DNA of 64,000 bases from Limimaricola cinnabarinus LL-001 (GCF_000466965.1 NZ_BATB01000001.1:1-64000); one strand, 5' to 3'; counted from the first letter of the stretch, positions 8,888 through 17,974 are shown. The notes: generated by a model not told the origin, from the sequence alone. A program made the numbers and translations.

Positions 8888-10179
8888 GTCGAGCGACGTC
8901 AATGCCACCTCCTGAAGCACGAGTTATCGAAATCGCAGAACGTGGAAGACACTATTTTCCGCGAAGCGAACTCGTGGACCACCATGGGCGCTCGCTCATC
9001 CTTCCCGAAACTCGCGAACTAAAAGCGATTGAACTTAAAGACGTTTCCGATGGCATAGATCTCGTGGCGCTCGGATTAATTGGATTCTTGCCGCTCACCA
9101 GCTCGATCACTCTTAACATTGTCCCAAAATTTCCAATCGAAAATTTGTGGGCAATGCTGGAGATTGGCGGCGAAACATACGCCCGGATTCTTCCGACAAT
9201 TAGGCGCTATCAAGTCACAGAAAAATCTACACCTATACACCTTCTTGCGCGGAGCTTTTGCCACTATTTGCGTAAGGCGCTTTCAGCAGGATTTGAGCGC
9301 AGCTATTACCCGCGCGCCGTGAACGGCTTCTACCAGCCACGTGTCGAGTTTGGCCAAACTATAAGCCGCTACCTTTCACGCGGAAACCCCATTAATACTG
9401 TTTCAAGCGTATTTGAATTCGGACTCGATAGTCCAATAAATCGGGTGGTAAAGGCCGCGTGCCTCCGCTTCGCTCGAATTATTCCACCCACGAAAGACTG
9501 GGATGAGGAACGCCGCCTCATTCAGATCGCACTCGATACGTTGCGTCGCGTCAATGAGCGTGAACCGACCGGGCATGACTTTTCCCTCGACGAGAGCGTC
9601 TCGCTGAGGCTCCGCAGCAATTATGAGGCCTTGCTCCGCGTCTATCATCTTTTACTGACAGGCGGCGGAATCGCCTTTACGTTCGAACCAAGAGGAAAAG
9701 AGCTCCCCTCGTTCCTCTTCAACCTCGAAGATGTGTTTGAGAGATTTATCCGTCAGACCTTCGTAGAGGCTCTTCGCCCCCAGCGGATTTCTGTTCTCGA
9801 TGGTAACAAGCATCAAGGCAGGCTTTTCGAGGACAACAGTACCTACCCAACAAAGCCCGACTTGATTTATCGGCGAGGCAAGAAGGAAGTTCTTGGCCTC
9901 GGCGAAGTGAAGTACAAGCCAAAAATCAAGGAAGTTGATCGCTACCAGATTATTAGCCATGTCACAGCTGCCAGCGCGCAATTCGGGGTTCTATTCTCTC
10001 CAGCCAACGAAGGTGAGAGTCAGGGCCTTAAGCGCATCGGCCGCATGTCAACAGGCGCAAAATTTTATCACTACCGTGTAGATATCCGCGGCGATATCCA
10101 CTCCGCCCGGGCTCAGATGGTGAAAGATATCTCTGCATTGCTACCAGCAGGTATAAATGCCGATGCCATTTCGGTATAG
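8884..10179 (+). CDS. mcrC: McrC-like nuclease subunit, 431 aa
   Basis: This is the nuclease partner of the McrB-like GTPase. The N-terminal half (to about residue 250) is the McrC arm that contacts the McrB ring. The C-terminal half has the PD-(D/E)xK nuclease motif, KPDLIY (Asp326) followed by GEVKYK (Glu341, Lys343), preceded by LFNLEDVFERFI, which is typical of McrC. The TTG start overlaps the mcrB stop (TTGA); an in-frame ATG at 8902, six codons later, is an alternative start. All catalytic residues are present, so the subunit looks functional. With the upstream methyltransferase it forms a three-gene restriction-modification operon. Confidence 0.88.
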   Translation: MSRATSMPPPEARVIEIAERGRHYFPRSELVDHHGRSLILPETRELKAIELKDVSDGIDLVALGLIGFLPLTSSITLNIVPKFPIENLWAMLEIGGETYARILPTIRRYQVTEKSTPIHLLARSFCHYLRKALSAGFERSYYPRAVNGFYQPRVEFGQTISRYLSRGNPINTVSSVFEFGLDSPINRVVKAACLRFARIIPPTKDWDEERRLIQIALDTLRRVNEREPTGHDFSLDESVSLRLRSNYEALLRVYHLLLTGGGIAFTFEPRGKELPSFLFNLEDVFERFIRQTFVEALRPQRISVLDGNKHQGRLFEDNSTYPTKPDLIYRRGKKEVLGLGEVKYKPKIKEVDRYQIISHVTAASAQFGVLFSPANEGESQGLKRIGRMSTGAKFYHYRVDIRGDIHSARAQMVKDISALLPAGINADAISV

Positions 10180-10478
10180 CACTTTTGTTTCGCACAAGCG
10201 TTGACGGCCTCTTCGGCGAACGGCGATGTTTCGCTAATCCCATGGAGGCCGGATCTTTTTCGTTCCCGTCGCGCCTCAAGTTGGCGCTGTTGTAGAGCTC
10301 AAGCTTGAGCCTTAGTTTTCCGTTTCCCCAACGAGGTCTTGCCGCGCGAACGTTCTCGGCAGCGCCGAGGGTTGAGAAGCGGTTCATGAGGGCATTGCGG
10401 ATGTGGACTTCAGCGGACTGGCGGTCGGGGTTTCTCGCGGCGATGCGCTCCCCGAGCGGATCGTCACCCATGAGGTAG
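10180..10478. other. Spacer between mcrC and the IS256 remnant
   Basis: No complete gene is seen. A minus-strand frame entering from 10471 (MGDDPLGERIAARNPDRQSA and on for about 45 residues) has coding character and may be the truncated end of an unrelated gene, but it runs into mcrC antisense without conserved features. I could not name it. Confidence 0.35.
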
Positions 10479-11760
10479 TGTAGCTCCTGGCTGGCCTGAT
10501 GGGTTTCGGCGGGCCGAGTTGATCAGTCCGTCTGCGGGGCAGGCACGAGCACTTCCAGCGTCATGTAATAGAGCGCTGCACCGTCCCTCCTCGGTCTGCT
10601 CCATCAGGATCGCTCCTACCAGGCGTCGAATGGCGACCTCATTGGGGAAGATGCCAACAACATCGGTGCGCCGTTTGATCTCACCGTTCAGGCGCTCAGT
10701 CGGATTTGTCGAATGCAGCTCTGTCCCGTATTGCTGGGGAAAGGTCATGTAGGCAAGGGCATCCTCCTTGGCCCCGTCCAGGAGGGCAGCAAGCTTCGGC
10801 AGCTTGCCTCGCATCTGGTCGGCCATGAGGGCCATTGCGTTCTGGCGGCGCCGTGGTCGGGCTGGGCGAGGGCCGTGGCAATGAACGCTGACACGACCCT
10901 GCGGCTGCTCTTGCCGGCATGGGCCAAGGCGTTTCGCTGGAAATGCACTCGGCAACGCTGCCAGGTCGTGGACAGCACGCGGGCGGTAGCAGCCTTGATG
11001 CCTTCGTGAGCATCGCCGATCACAAGCTTCACGCCGGACATCCCTCGGCGCACGAGGTCGCGCAGGAAATCGGTCCAGAACGTCTCCGCCTCGGAAGGGC
11101 CGATGGCCATGCCAAGCACCTCGCGACGGCCATCGGTGTTCCCACCCACGGCGATGGTGACGGCGACGGACACGATGCGGCCGCCTTGGCGGACCTTGAG
11201 ATAGGTCGCATCGATCCAGAGATAGGGCCGCTCGCTCTCGATCGACCGGTCAGGAAAGCATCGACCCGATCGTCGATCTCTTCGCACAACCGACTGACCT
11301 GGCTCTTGGCGATGCCGATGCCGCCCGTGGCCTGCACCAGATCGGCCATGACACGCGTCACAACACCGTGGACGCAGGCCTTCTGGATTACCGCCATCAC
11401 TGCCTATTCAACGTCCCGCCGGGGCTCCAGGAACGAGGAAAAGTAGCTGCCCGTCCGCAGCTTGGGAGTGCCCAGCTCTACGTTCCCGGACCGCGCCTGC
11501 CAGTCCCGGTAGCCGTTGCGCTGCGCCCGCCGCTCAAGGCTCATCTCGCCATAGGCGGCGCCGGTCTGGCCGCCGACCTCGAGCTCCATCCGGCGCTCGG
11601 CGGTAAAACCGATCATCTCGCGCAGAAGATCCGCGTCACCGCTCTTCTCCACAAGCTCTCTCAGGTCCATCAGGGGTTTGGTCATCGGGGTCATCCCATT
11701 GTTCAGGTTGGCTTTCGCCCTCCGACCCTATCGAGAAAACCGATGGCTGCTTCAGCTACA
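10479..11760 (-). mobile_element. Degenerate IS256-family insertion sequence
   Basis: The element is defined by a broken IS256-type transposase on the minus strand. TGTAGCT occurs at the left end (from 10479) and, inverted, as AGCTACA at 11754-11760, giving possible imperfect terminal inverted repeats. No flanking target-site duplication of 8-9 bp could be recognised, so the exact ends are uncertain. It lies between the McrBC operon and the tRNA-Ser gene. Confidence 0.5.
10521..11694 (-). pseudogene. IS256-family transposase, inactivated
   Basis: The N-terminal piece (11694 to 11404, MTKPLMDLRELVEKSGDADL) is followed in the same frame by a TAG at 11404-11406 where a Lys codon is expected. 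Reading then continues through SKSQVSRLCEEIDDRVDAFL. A frameshift near 11251 moves to the frame with the first catalytic Asp (LWIDATYLKV) and the second (VIGDAHEGIKAA). Another near 10850 leads to the piece with the catalytic Glu (NPTERLNGEIKRRT). A third near 10585 changes the C-terminus, whose expected frame ends around 10521. All three DDE residues are still readable but are spread over several frames. The element can no longer make an intact transposase unless the sequence has errors here. Confidence 0.85.
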
Positions 11761-12104
11761 CCATACTCCGCGACACGACCGCCTAAAGCTACTCGGCGAG
11801 AGGATCATGTAACGAAATCCCGACCGCTAAACTGCCGAAATCCAGATCTGCATCGCCATCATGAACCGCTTCTCGACCTTTGGCAGGGCCGAGGTCGAAG
11901 CCGTCCACTGAAGAAAGGCAGAAAAAGAGGCAGTCATGCTCGAGACGGATTTGCGCAACATCGCCCATTCGCGTGCCCCACATTGTGTCCCAAATTGCGT
12001 CCCAAAATAGTGACTCGGCGCAGGCGCTTAACTGCCACTTGGCGCAAATTTAGCTATATAACAGAGACTTACCCGCCACCCGCAGACTGAGATCGATTGT
12101 CGGG
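11761..12104. other. Junction between accessory region and tRNA-Ser
   Basis: No gene is recognised in these 340 bp. Codon-like patterns of the core genome are absent. At 11971-12007 there are three tandem repeats of about 12 bp, described separately. The stretch just left of the tRNA 3' end is where an integration attachment site would be expected, but no second copy of the tRNA 3' end is visible inside the window. Confidence 0.4.
11971..12007. repeat. Three tandem 12-bp repeats near tRNA-Ser
   Basis: GCGTGCCCCACA, TTGTGTCCCAAA and TTGCGTCCCAAAA follow one another without spacer. On the minus strand they read as TTGGGACGCAA, TTTGGGACACAA and TGTGGGGCACGC. They end about 100 bp from the tRNA 3' end. 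Such repeats can be arm-type binding sites of a tyrosine recombinase, but no integrase gene is present to support this directly. Confidence 0.4.
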
Positions 12105-12110
12105 TGGCGG
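12073..12110 (-). other. Hairpin overlapping the tRNA-Ser 3' end
   Basis: CCGCCACCCG (12073-12082) and CGGGTGGCGG (12101-12110) are exact reverse complements with an 18-nt loop. The right arm includes the tRNA CCA end and discriminator. It could act in transcript ending or processing of the tRNA, or be part of an attachment site; there is no T-run after it. Confidence 0.35.
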
Positions 12111-12194
12111 AGGAGGTGGGATTCGAACCCACGGTACGCTCTCACGCACGGCGGTTTTCAAGACCGCTGCAATCGACCACTCTGCCACTCCTCC
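12105..12194 (-). tRNA. tRNA-Ser(UGA)
   Basis: The minus strand folds as a 90-nt class II tRNA. It has acceptor arms GGAGGAG and CTCCTCC, discriminator G and an encoded CCA at 12107-12105. The anticodon loop CTTGAAA has anticodon TGA, there is a long variable arm, and the T-loop is GTTCGAATC. The 3' end points toward the accessory region, the usual arrangement when an element has integrated at a tRNA. Confidence 0.95.
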
Positions 12195-12399
12195 GGCGCA
12201 CTCGCCCTAAGCACTGCGGCGCGATTCGGAAAGAGGTCCGATCACGCGATTTTCCGCGAGCTGACGCGCTACCGGCTTTCAAAGCCGCACGCCCCCCCGA
12301 TATGTTCGCCACGCATCGCCGACCACCCGATCGCGGGCGGCGGTGAACAGACAAGAGCGGACCGGGCAACGGTCCGAGCGGGCAATCGAGGGACGACAC

Positions 12400-13224
12400 A
12401 TGCCAGCCACCATTACTGCGCGGCCGGTCGCGATGCTGCTGGGCACGCTGCTCGCCCTCGGTGCCTGCGGCGAGACCGGCTCCGCCACCGGCCCCGGCGG
12501 CGCCGACCGCACCGAGATCGTCTCGCGCGACGTGGAGGCCCCGGGCGTGTTCCAGGTCACCGATTCCGGCCTGTGGGACGGGCGCCCCTCGCTGGGCGGC
12601 GTCTGGGTCGCCTATCCGGAGGTCGACGTCGAACAGATCGGTCAGGTCGTCATCCGCAACGAGGCCAATGGCCGCTTCGTGATCGGCGCGCTGTTCCGGC
12701 GCGAGCGCGAAACGCCGGGACCGGCGCTGCAGGTCAGCTCCGAGGCCGCCGAAGCACTGGGAATGCTCGCCGGTGCGCCCGCCCGGCTCAATGTCACGGC
12801 GCTGCGCCGCGACGAAAGCGCCGCCCCCGAGGCCCCCGGCGCCACCACCGATTTCGACGACCCCATGCCGATCGCCGCCGTGCCGCTGCCGCCCACCGAC
12901 GGCGCCGCCGGGGCTCCGGCGGCGGCACCCGAGACCCTCGCCCCCGCGCCTGCGACGCCCGCCCTCGAGACGCCCGCCCCGAGCGGCGATCTCGATCGGC
13001 CCTTCATCCAGATCGGCATCTTCTCGGTCGAGGCCAACGCCCGCGACACCGCCACGGCGATGGAGGTCGAGGGGCTGGCCGCGCGCGTCGTCACCTCCGA
13101 GATCCAGGGTTCGAGCTACTGGCGCGTCGTCGTCGGCCCCGCCGCGGCGGCGGAGGCCCGCGACGCGGCGCTGGTGCGCGTCAAGGCTTTGGGCTTCACG
13201 GATGCCTATTTCGTGCGAAACTGA
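12400..13224 (+). CDS. SPOR-domain lipoprotein, 274 aa
   Basis: A signal peptide ends in the lipobox LGAC (Cys23), so the protein should be anchored in the outer membrane facing the periplasm. A compact domain (about residues 40-140, GVWVAYPEVDVEQIGQVVIR) resembles the double-psi-barrel region of RlpA-like proteins. An Ala/Pro-rich linker follows, and the last 75 residues form a SPOR domain (FIQIGIFSVEANARDTA to the end) that binds denuded septal peptidoglycan. An upstream GTG at 12343 keeps the frame, but the ATG at 12400 places the signal peptide correctly. The gene sits upstream of a D-Ala-D-Ala carboxypeptidase, consistent with a role in cell-wall remodelling during division. Confidence 0.75.
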   Translation: MPATITARPVAMLLGTLLALGACGETGSATGPGGADRTEIVSRDVEAPGVFQVTDSGLWDGRPSLGGVWVAYPEVDVEQIGQVVIRNEANGRFVIGALFRRERETPGPALQVSSEAAEALGMLAGAPARLNVTALRRDESAAPEAPGATTDFDDPMPIAAVPLPPTDGAAGAPAAAPETLAPAPATPALETPAPSGDLDRPFIQIGIFSVEANARDTATAMEVEGLAARVVTSEIQGSSYWRVVVGPAAAAEARDAALVRVKALGFTDAYFVRN

Positions 13225-13312
13225 TCCGGGACCGGGCCGACGCATGGCCCGGTCTCGACCTCTTCTTCCCGGCCGCCGCCGCGTGGCCCGCCAACCGACC
13301 GGAGCGACCTTG

Positions 13313-14568
13313 ATGATCCGTGCCGTCTTCCTCGCCGCCGCGACCCTCGTCGCTCTCACGCCCCTCGCCCATGCGCAGGGCTTCGAGACACCGGCCCGCG
13401 CGGCCTATGTGCTCGACCACACCACGGGCACCGAGCTTCTGGCCAAGAACGCCGACGAGGCGCTGCCGCCCGCCTCCATGTCCAAGCTGATGACGCTCTA
13501 CATGGCCTTCGAGGCGATCGCCTCGGGGCGGCTGTCGGCCGATCAGCGTCTGCCCGTCTCCGAACATGCCGCCTCCTATGGCGGCTCTTCGATGTTTCTC
13601 GACACCACCGACCGTGTGCGGGTCGAGGATCTGCTGCGCGGGGTGGTCGTGCTGTCGGGCAACGACGCCTCCGCCGTGCTGGCCGAGGCGCTGTCGCCGG
13701 ACGGAACCGAGGCGGGCTTTGCGCGGCTGATGACCGAACGCGCCCGCGAGATGGGCATGATGAACTCCACCTTCGCGAACTCCAACGGCTGGCCCGATCC
13801 GCGTCAGCGCATGTCGATGCGCGATCTGGGCATCCTCGCCAGTCACCTGATCTCGGATTTCCCGACCTTTTACCCGATGTTCGCCGAGCAGGAATTCGAG
13901 TTCGATGGCCGCGTGCCGTCGAACAGCCAGAACCGCAACCCGATCCTCGGCCTCGGCATCGGCGCCGACGGGCTCAAGACCGGTCATACTTCCGAGGCGG
14001 GCTACGGCCTCGTCGGCTCGGCCAAGCAGGGCGAGCGGCGGGTGATTTTTGTGATCACCGGCCTCGACAGCACGGAATCGCGCCGCGTCGAGGCCGAGCG
14101 GATCGTCAACTGGTCATTCCGCCAGTTCGCGCAGCGCGACATCGGCGCCGCCGGCACCCGGATTTCGGAGGCCGAGGTCTGGATGGGTGAGCGGAACCGG
14201 GTCGGCCTGACGCTGGCCGAGGACGTGTCGGTGCTGCTGCCCGTCATGTCGGGCGACGATCTCGCCGCCGAGGTGGTCTATCAAGGCCCCGTCGAGGCCC
14301 CGATCGAAAAGGCCAGGCATTGGCCGAGTTGGTGATCGCGCGCGAGGGGATGCCCGCGACGCGAGTACCGCTGGTGGCCGAGACGGGCGTGGCGCGGGGC
14401 GGCTTCGTGCCGCGGGTCAAGGTCGCGGCCTCGGTGCTGTTCGATCGCTTCGGTCCCGAGGGGCTCACGCTGCCCGGCCTCGATCCCTTGGCCGAGGACC
14501 CTGCCCCGGAAACCGACGCGACCCCCGAGGCGGAGCCCGCCACCCCCGCCACCGAAGACGAAACCTGA
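13313..14568 (+). CDS. D-alanyl-D-alanine carboxypeptidase (PBP5-like), frameshifted
   Basis: This is a periplasmic carboxypeptidase that trims the terminal D-Ala from peptidoglycan stem peptides. The signal peptide ends at AHA-Q (residue 21/22). The catalytic motifs are intact: S55MSK58, SGN (115-117) and KTG (222-224). The frame closes early at 14335, and the rest of the PBP5 C-terminal domain (ELVIAREGMPATRVPLVAE onward) continues in another frame to 14568. Adding one G at about 14311-14313 (AAGGCC to AAGGGCC) joins the two parts into 418 residues. The catalytic domain would fold either way, but membrane attachment by the C-terminus would be lost if the shift is real. It is probably a sequencing error. 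Confidence 0.85.
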
Positions 14569-14575
14569 TCCACCG

Positions 14576-15205
14576 GTGTCCGGCCTCTTCATAAGCTTCG
14601 AAGGCATCGACGGCTCGGGCAAGTCCACCCAAGGGCAGCGTCTGGCCGAGACGCTGCGCGCCGCCGGGCGCGAGGCGGTGCTGACGCGCGAACCGGGCGG
14701 CAGCCCCGGCGCCGAGGAGATCCGGCGGCTCGTGCTCACCGGCGATCCTGCGCGCTGGTCCGCCGAGACCGAGCTTCTGCTCTTCACCGCCGCGCGGCGC
14801 GACCATCTGGAGCGGACCATCCGCCCGGCGCTCGAGGCCGACAGGATCGTCATCACCGACCGCTTCGCCGACAGCACCCGCGTCTATCAGGGCGCCACGC
14901 GCGGCGACCTGCGCGACACGGTGGACCGGCTGCACGCGCTGATGATCGGCACCGAGCCGGACCTCACCTTCCTGATCGACATGGACCCCGCCACCGCGCT
15001 CGAACGCGGCCTCGCGCGGCGTTCGGGCGAGGACCGGTTCGAGGATATGGGGCTGGGGTTCCAGGAAACGCTGCGCGCGGGCTTTCTCGATCTTGCCGCC
15101 AAGGCCCCGGAGCGGTTTCGCGTGATCGACGGCGACCGCGCGCCCGACGAGGTGGCCGCCGAGATCGCGGCCATCGCCCTGCCCCGCGCCGGGATCGCGC
15201 CATGA
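14576..15205 (+). CDS. tmk: Thymidylate kinase, 209 aa
   Basis: Phosphorylates dTMP to dTDP in the cytoplasm for dTTP synthesis. The P-loop is EGIDGSGKST (residues 9-18), followed by the DR(F/Y) motif TREPGG and the catalytic-loop region ITDRFADSTRVYQG. The LID region (ARRSGEDRFE) is present and the length is normal. A GTG start at 14576 fits the conserved N-terminus. The stop overlaps the ATG of holB (ATGA), an arrangement of tmk and holB that is common in this group. Confidence 0.95.
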   Translation: MSGLFISFEGIDGSGKSTQGQRLAETLRAAGREAVLTREPGGSPGAEEIRRLVLTGDPARWSAETELLLFTAARRDHLERTIRPALEADRIVITDRFADSTRVYQGATRGDLRDTVDRLHALMIGTEPDLTFLIDMDPATALERGLARRSGEDRFEDMGLGFQETLRAGFLDLAAKAPERFRVIDGDRAPDEVAAEIAAIALPRAGIAP

Positions 15206-16293
15206 GCGAGGATCTGCCCGATCCGACCGGCCTGCCCGGCCTGCCGCACCCGCGCGAGACGGCGCGGCTGATCGGGCAGGACGCGGCGGTGGCCGAGTTC
15301 CTCGCCACGCAGGCCGGGGGGCGGATGCATTCGGGCTGGCTCGTCACCGGGCCGATGGGGGTGGGCAAGGCGACGCTGGCTTACCGCATCGCGGCGCATC
15401 TTCTCGCCGGGCGCGACGCCTCCGAAGGGCTGGAGATGGCCGCCGATCACCCCGACCTGCGGCGTATCCGCGCCGGGTCGCATCCGCGTCTCTTCGTGCT
15501 CAAGCGCGGCCCCAACGACAAGGGCGACCGGATCTCGGCGCAGATCCGGGTCGAGGAGATGCGCAAGCTCAAGAGCTTTTTCCATCTCAGTTCCACCGAT
15601 GGCGGCCACCGCGCGGTGATCGTCGACGCCGCCGACGAGATGAACCTCTCGGCAGCCAACGCGCTTCTCAAGGAGCTCGAGGAGCCGCCCGCCAACACCA
15701 CCTTGATGCTGATCTCGCACCAGCCCTCGGCCCTGCTGCCGACGATCCGCTCGCGCTGCCGGGTGCTGCGGCTACGCCCGCTCGAACCCGCCCCGCTGGC
15801 CGAGGCACTGGCGCAGGCCGGTGTCGCGAGCGAGGCGCCCGAGGCGCTCTCGGTGCTGGCGGCTGGGTCGGTCGGCGGGGCGGCCCGGATCGCGCAGGCC
15901 GACGGGCGCGCGCTCTACGCCGATCTGGTGGCGCTGCTCTCGGGGCTGCCGCATATCGACCGGCCCCGCGCCATCGCCATGGCCGATGCCTGCGCCGGCA
16001 AGGGGGCCGAAACCCGGTTTCCGCTGATGCTCGATCTGATCGACCTCCTGCTGACCCGCGCGGCGCGCGCCGGGTTGATGGGCGCGCCGGATCTGGAGGG
16101 GGCACCGGGCGAGGCGCGGCTTCTGACGGCGCTGGCGCCTGATGCGCGGGCGGCGCGGCGCGTGGCCGAGCTTCAACAGGAGTTGTCGGCGCGGGCGCGG
16201 CATGGGCGGGCGGTCAACCTTGACCCTTCGGCGCTGCTTCTAGATATGCTGTTGAGGATCGAAGCGATGGCGACCGGTGTCGCCGCAGCCTGA
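15202..16293 (+). CDS. holB: DNA polymerase III delta' subunit, 363 aa
   Basis: This is the clamp-loader subunit delta' of the replicative DNA polymerase. The N-terminal AAA-type domain has the P-loop-like GPMGVGKAT (about residues 51-59) and the SRC motif (TIRSRCRVLRL), which helps trigger ATP hydrolysis in neighbouring clamp-loader subunits. The sequence IVDAADEMNLSAANALLKELEEPP is the typical Walker B and sensor region. The start codon overlaps the tmk stop, so the two genes are translationally coupled. It is followed six bases later by tatD. Confidence 0.93.
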   Translation: MSEDLPDPTGLPGLPHPRETARLIGQDAAVAEFLATQAGGRMHSGWLVTGPMGVGKATLAYRIAAHLLAGRDASEGLEMAADHPDLRRIRAGSHPRLFVLKRGPNDKGDRISAQIRVEEMRKLKSFFHLSSTDGGHRAVIVDAADEMNLSAANALLKELEEPPANTTLMLISHQPSALLPTIRSRCRVLRLRPLEPAPLAEALAQAGVASEAPEALSVLAAGSVGGAARIAQADGRALYADLVALLSGLPHIDRPRAIAMADACAGKGAETRFPLMLDLIDLLLTRAARAGLMGAPDLEGAPGEARLLTALAPDARAARRVAELQQELSARARHGRAVNLDPSALLLDMLLRIEAMATGVAAA

Positions 16294-16299
16294 GGCCAG

Positions 16300-17106
16300 A
16301 TGACTTCTCCAGATTTCCAACTCGTCGACGCGCATTGCCACCTCGACTTTCCCGACTTCGCCGAGGAACGCGAGGCGGTGATCGCCCGTGCCTTGCAGGC
16401 CGGCGTGACCCGGATGGTCACGATCTGCACCAAGCTGAAGAACGCGAGTGCCGTGCGTGCCATCTCGGAGGCGCACGACCCGGTGTTCTGGGCCGTGGGC
16501 ACCCATCCGATGAGCGCCGCGGACGAGCCGCTCGCCTCGGTCGAGGATCTCGTGGAGCTCGCTCGGCACCCCAAGATGGTCGGCATCGGCGAGACCGGGC
16601 TCGACTACCACTACACCGCCGAGAGCCGCGCGGTGCAGCAGGAGAGCCTGCGCATCCACATCGAGGCGGCGCGCCGCACCGGCCTGCCGCTCATCATTCA
16701 CGCCCGCGACGCCGATGACGACATGGCGCGCATCCTCGCCGAGGAGCACGCGGCGGGCGAATACGCCTGCATGATGCACTGCTTCTCCTCCTCCGCCGCG
16801 CTGGGGCGGGCGGCGCTGGATCTCGGCTTCTACCTGTCGATGTCGGGCATCGCGGCCTTTCCGCGCTCGGGCGAGCTGCGCGAGATCTTCAAGAGCGCCC
16901 CGCTCGACCGCATCCTGGTCGAGACCGACAGCCCCTATCTCGCGCCGCCCCCCCATCGGGGCCGCCGCAACGAACCCGCCTATACCGCCTATACGGCCAA
17001 GGTCGGTGCCGAGGTCTTCGGCCTCTCCCTGCCCGAGTTCGCCGCCCGTACCTCGGCCAATTTCGACCGGCTGTTCTCCAGAGCCGCCGGCTGGAGTCGC
17101 GCATGA
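16300..17106 (+). CDS. TatD-family metal-dependent hydrolase, 268 aa
   Basis: This is a TatD-family (amidohydrolase fold) DNase. Metal ligands are visible: HCH in VDAHCHLDFP near the N-terminus, Glu in GIGETGLDYHY, His in IIHARDAD, His in MMHCFS and Asp in VETDSPYLAPP. The length is normal for the YcfH/TatD group. It sits in the same operon as tmk and holB and overlaps the next gene by four bases. Members have been linked to DNA repair and quality control; the physiological substrate here is unknown. Confidence 0.9.
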   Translation: MTSPDFQLVDAHCHLDFPDFAEEREAVIARALQAGVTRMVTICTKLKNASAVRAISEAHDPVFWAVGTHPMSAADEPLASVEDLVELARHPKMVGIGETGLDYHYTAESRAVQQESLRIHIEAARRTGLPLIIHARDADDDMARILAEEHAAGEYACMMHCFSSSAALGRAALDLGFYLSMSGIAAFPRSGELREIFKSAPLDRILVETDSPYLAPPPHRGRRNEPAYTAYTAKVGAEVFGLSLPEFAARTSANFDRLFSRAAGWSRA

Positions 17107-17903
17107 GCGACCGGTTGGAGGCGCGCATCCTCGGCTGCGGCTCCTCGGGGGGCGTGCCACGCCTTGGCAATCTCTGGGGCGATTGCGACCCCGCCGATCC
17201 GCGCAACACCCGCACCCGCTGCTCGCTCCTGCTGACGCGGCACGGGCCGGGCGGCGTCACGCGGGTGCTGATCGATACCTCGCCGGACCTGCGCGCGCAG
17301 ATGCTCGACGCCCAGGTGGGCGAACTCGACGGTGTGGTCTGGACCCATGCCCATGCCGACCACGTGCATGGCATCGATGATCTGCGGATGATCGCCTTCA
17401 ACATGCGCAGTAGGCTGCAATGCTGGGCCGACGCGCCCACCACAGAGGCGCTGATGCTGCGCTTCGGCTATGCCTTCGAGACGCCCGCGGGCTCGGCCTA
17501 CCCACCGATCTGCGACCTGCACCCGATCGACGGCGACGTGGTCGTGACCGGTGCCGGCGGCGAGATCCGCCTCGCGCCCTTTGACCTCGTGCATGGCAAC
17601 ATCACCGCGCTGGGCCTGCGCTGCTGCGGGCTGGCCTATCTCCCGGACGTCAACGAGATCCCAGAGGCGGCATGGCGGCACCTGCAGGGCCTCGACTGCC
17701 TGATCGTCGACGCGCTGCGCCGCAGCCCGCATCCGAGCCACGCGCATCTCGCCCTGACGCTGGACTGGATCGAGCGCGCCGCCCCGGGGCGCGCGGTGCT
17801 GACCAACATGCATTACGACCTCGACCATGCCACCGTCGCGGCCGAAACCCCCGACTACGTGACACCTGCCCATGACGGGATGACGCTGGTCTTCGAGCTC
17901 TAG
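17103..17903 (+). CDS. MBL-fold metallohydrolase (PhnP-like), 266 aa
   Basis: A metallo-beta-lactamase-fold hydrolase. The signature THAHADHVHGIDD supplies the zinc ligands, and the N-terminal GCGSSGGVPR matches the PhnP/ElaC-like subgroup. Further His ligands appear in DLVHGN and near the C-terminus (NMHYDLDH). PhnP proteins are cyclic phosphodiesterases, but this copy is not next to phosphonate genes; it follows tatD with a four-base overlap, a pairing common in alphaproteobacteria. The substrate is therefore not assigned. Confidence 0.8.
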   Translation: MSDRLEARILGCGSSGGVPRLGNLWGDCDPADPRNTRTRCSLLLTRHGPGGVTRVLIDTSPDLRAQMLDAQVGELDGVVWTHAHADHVHGIDDLRMIAFNMRSRLQCWADAPTTEALMLRFGYAFETPAGSAYPPICDLHPIDGDVVVTGAGGEIRLAPFDLVHGNITALGLRCCGLAYLPDVNEIPEAAWRHLQGLDCLIVDALRRSPHPSHAHLALTLDWIERAAPGRAVLTNMHYDLDHATVAAETPDYVTPAHDGMTLVFEL

Positions 17904-17974
17904 GCAAGGGGTCCCGCCCCTTTCGATCCGACCTCACGCAAATCCGCGGCTCCGTCCCGCGCGGAGGCCCGAAC

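Noticed and set aside
10479-11760. Target-site duplication of the IS256 element
   Set aside because: The bases flanking the two TGTAGCT ends do not match, so no duplication is claimed and the ends stay uncertain.
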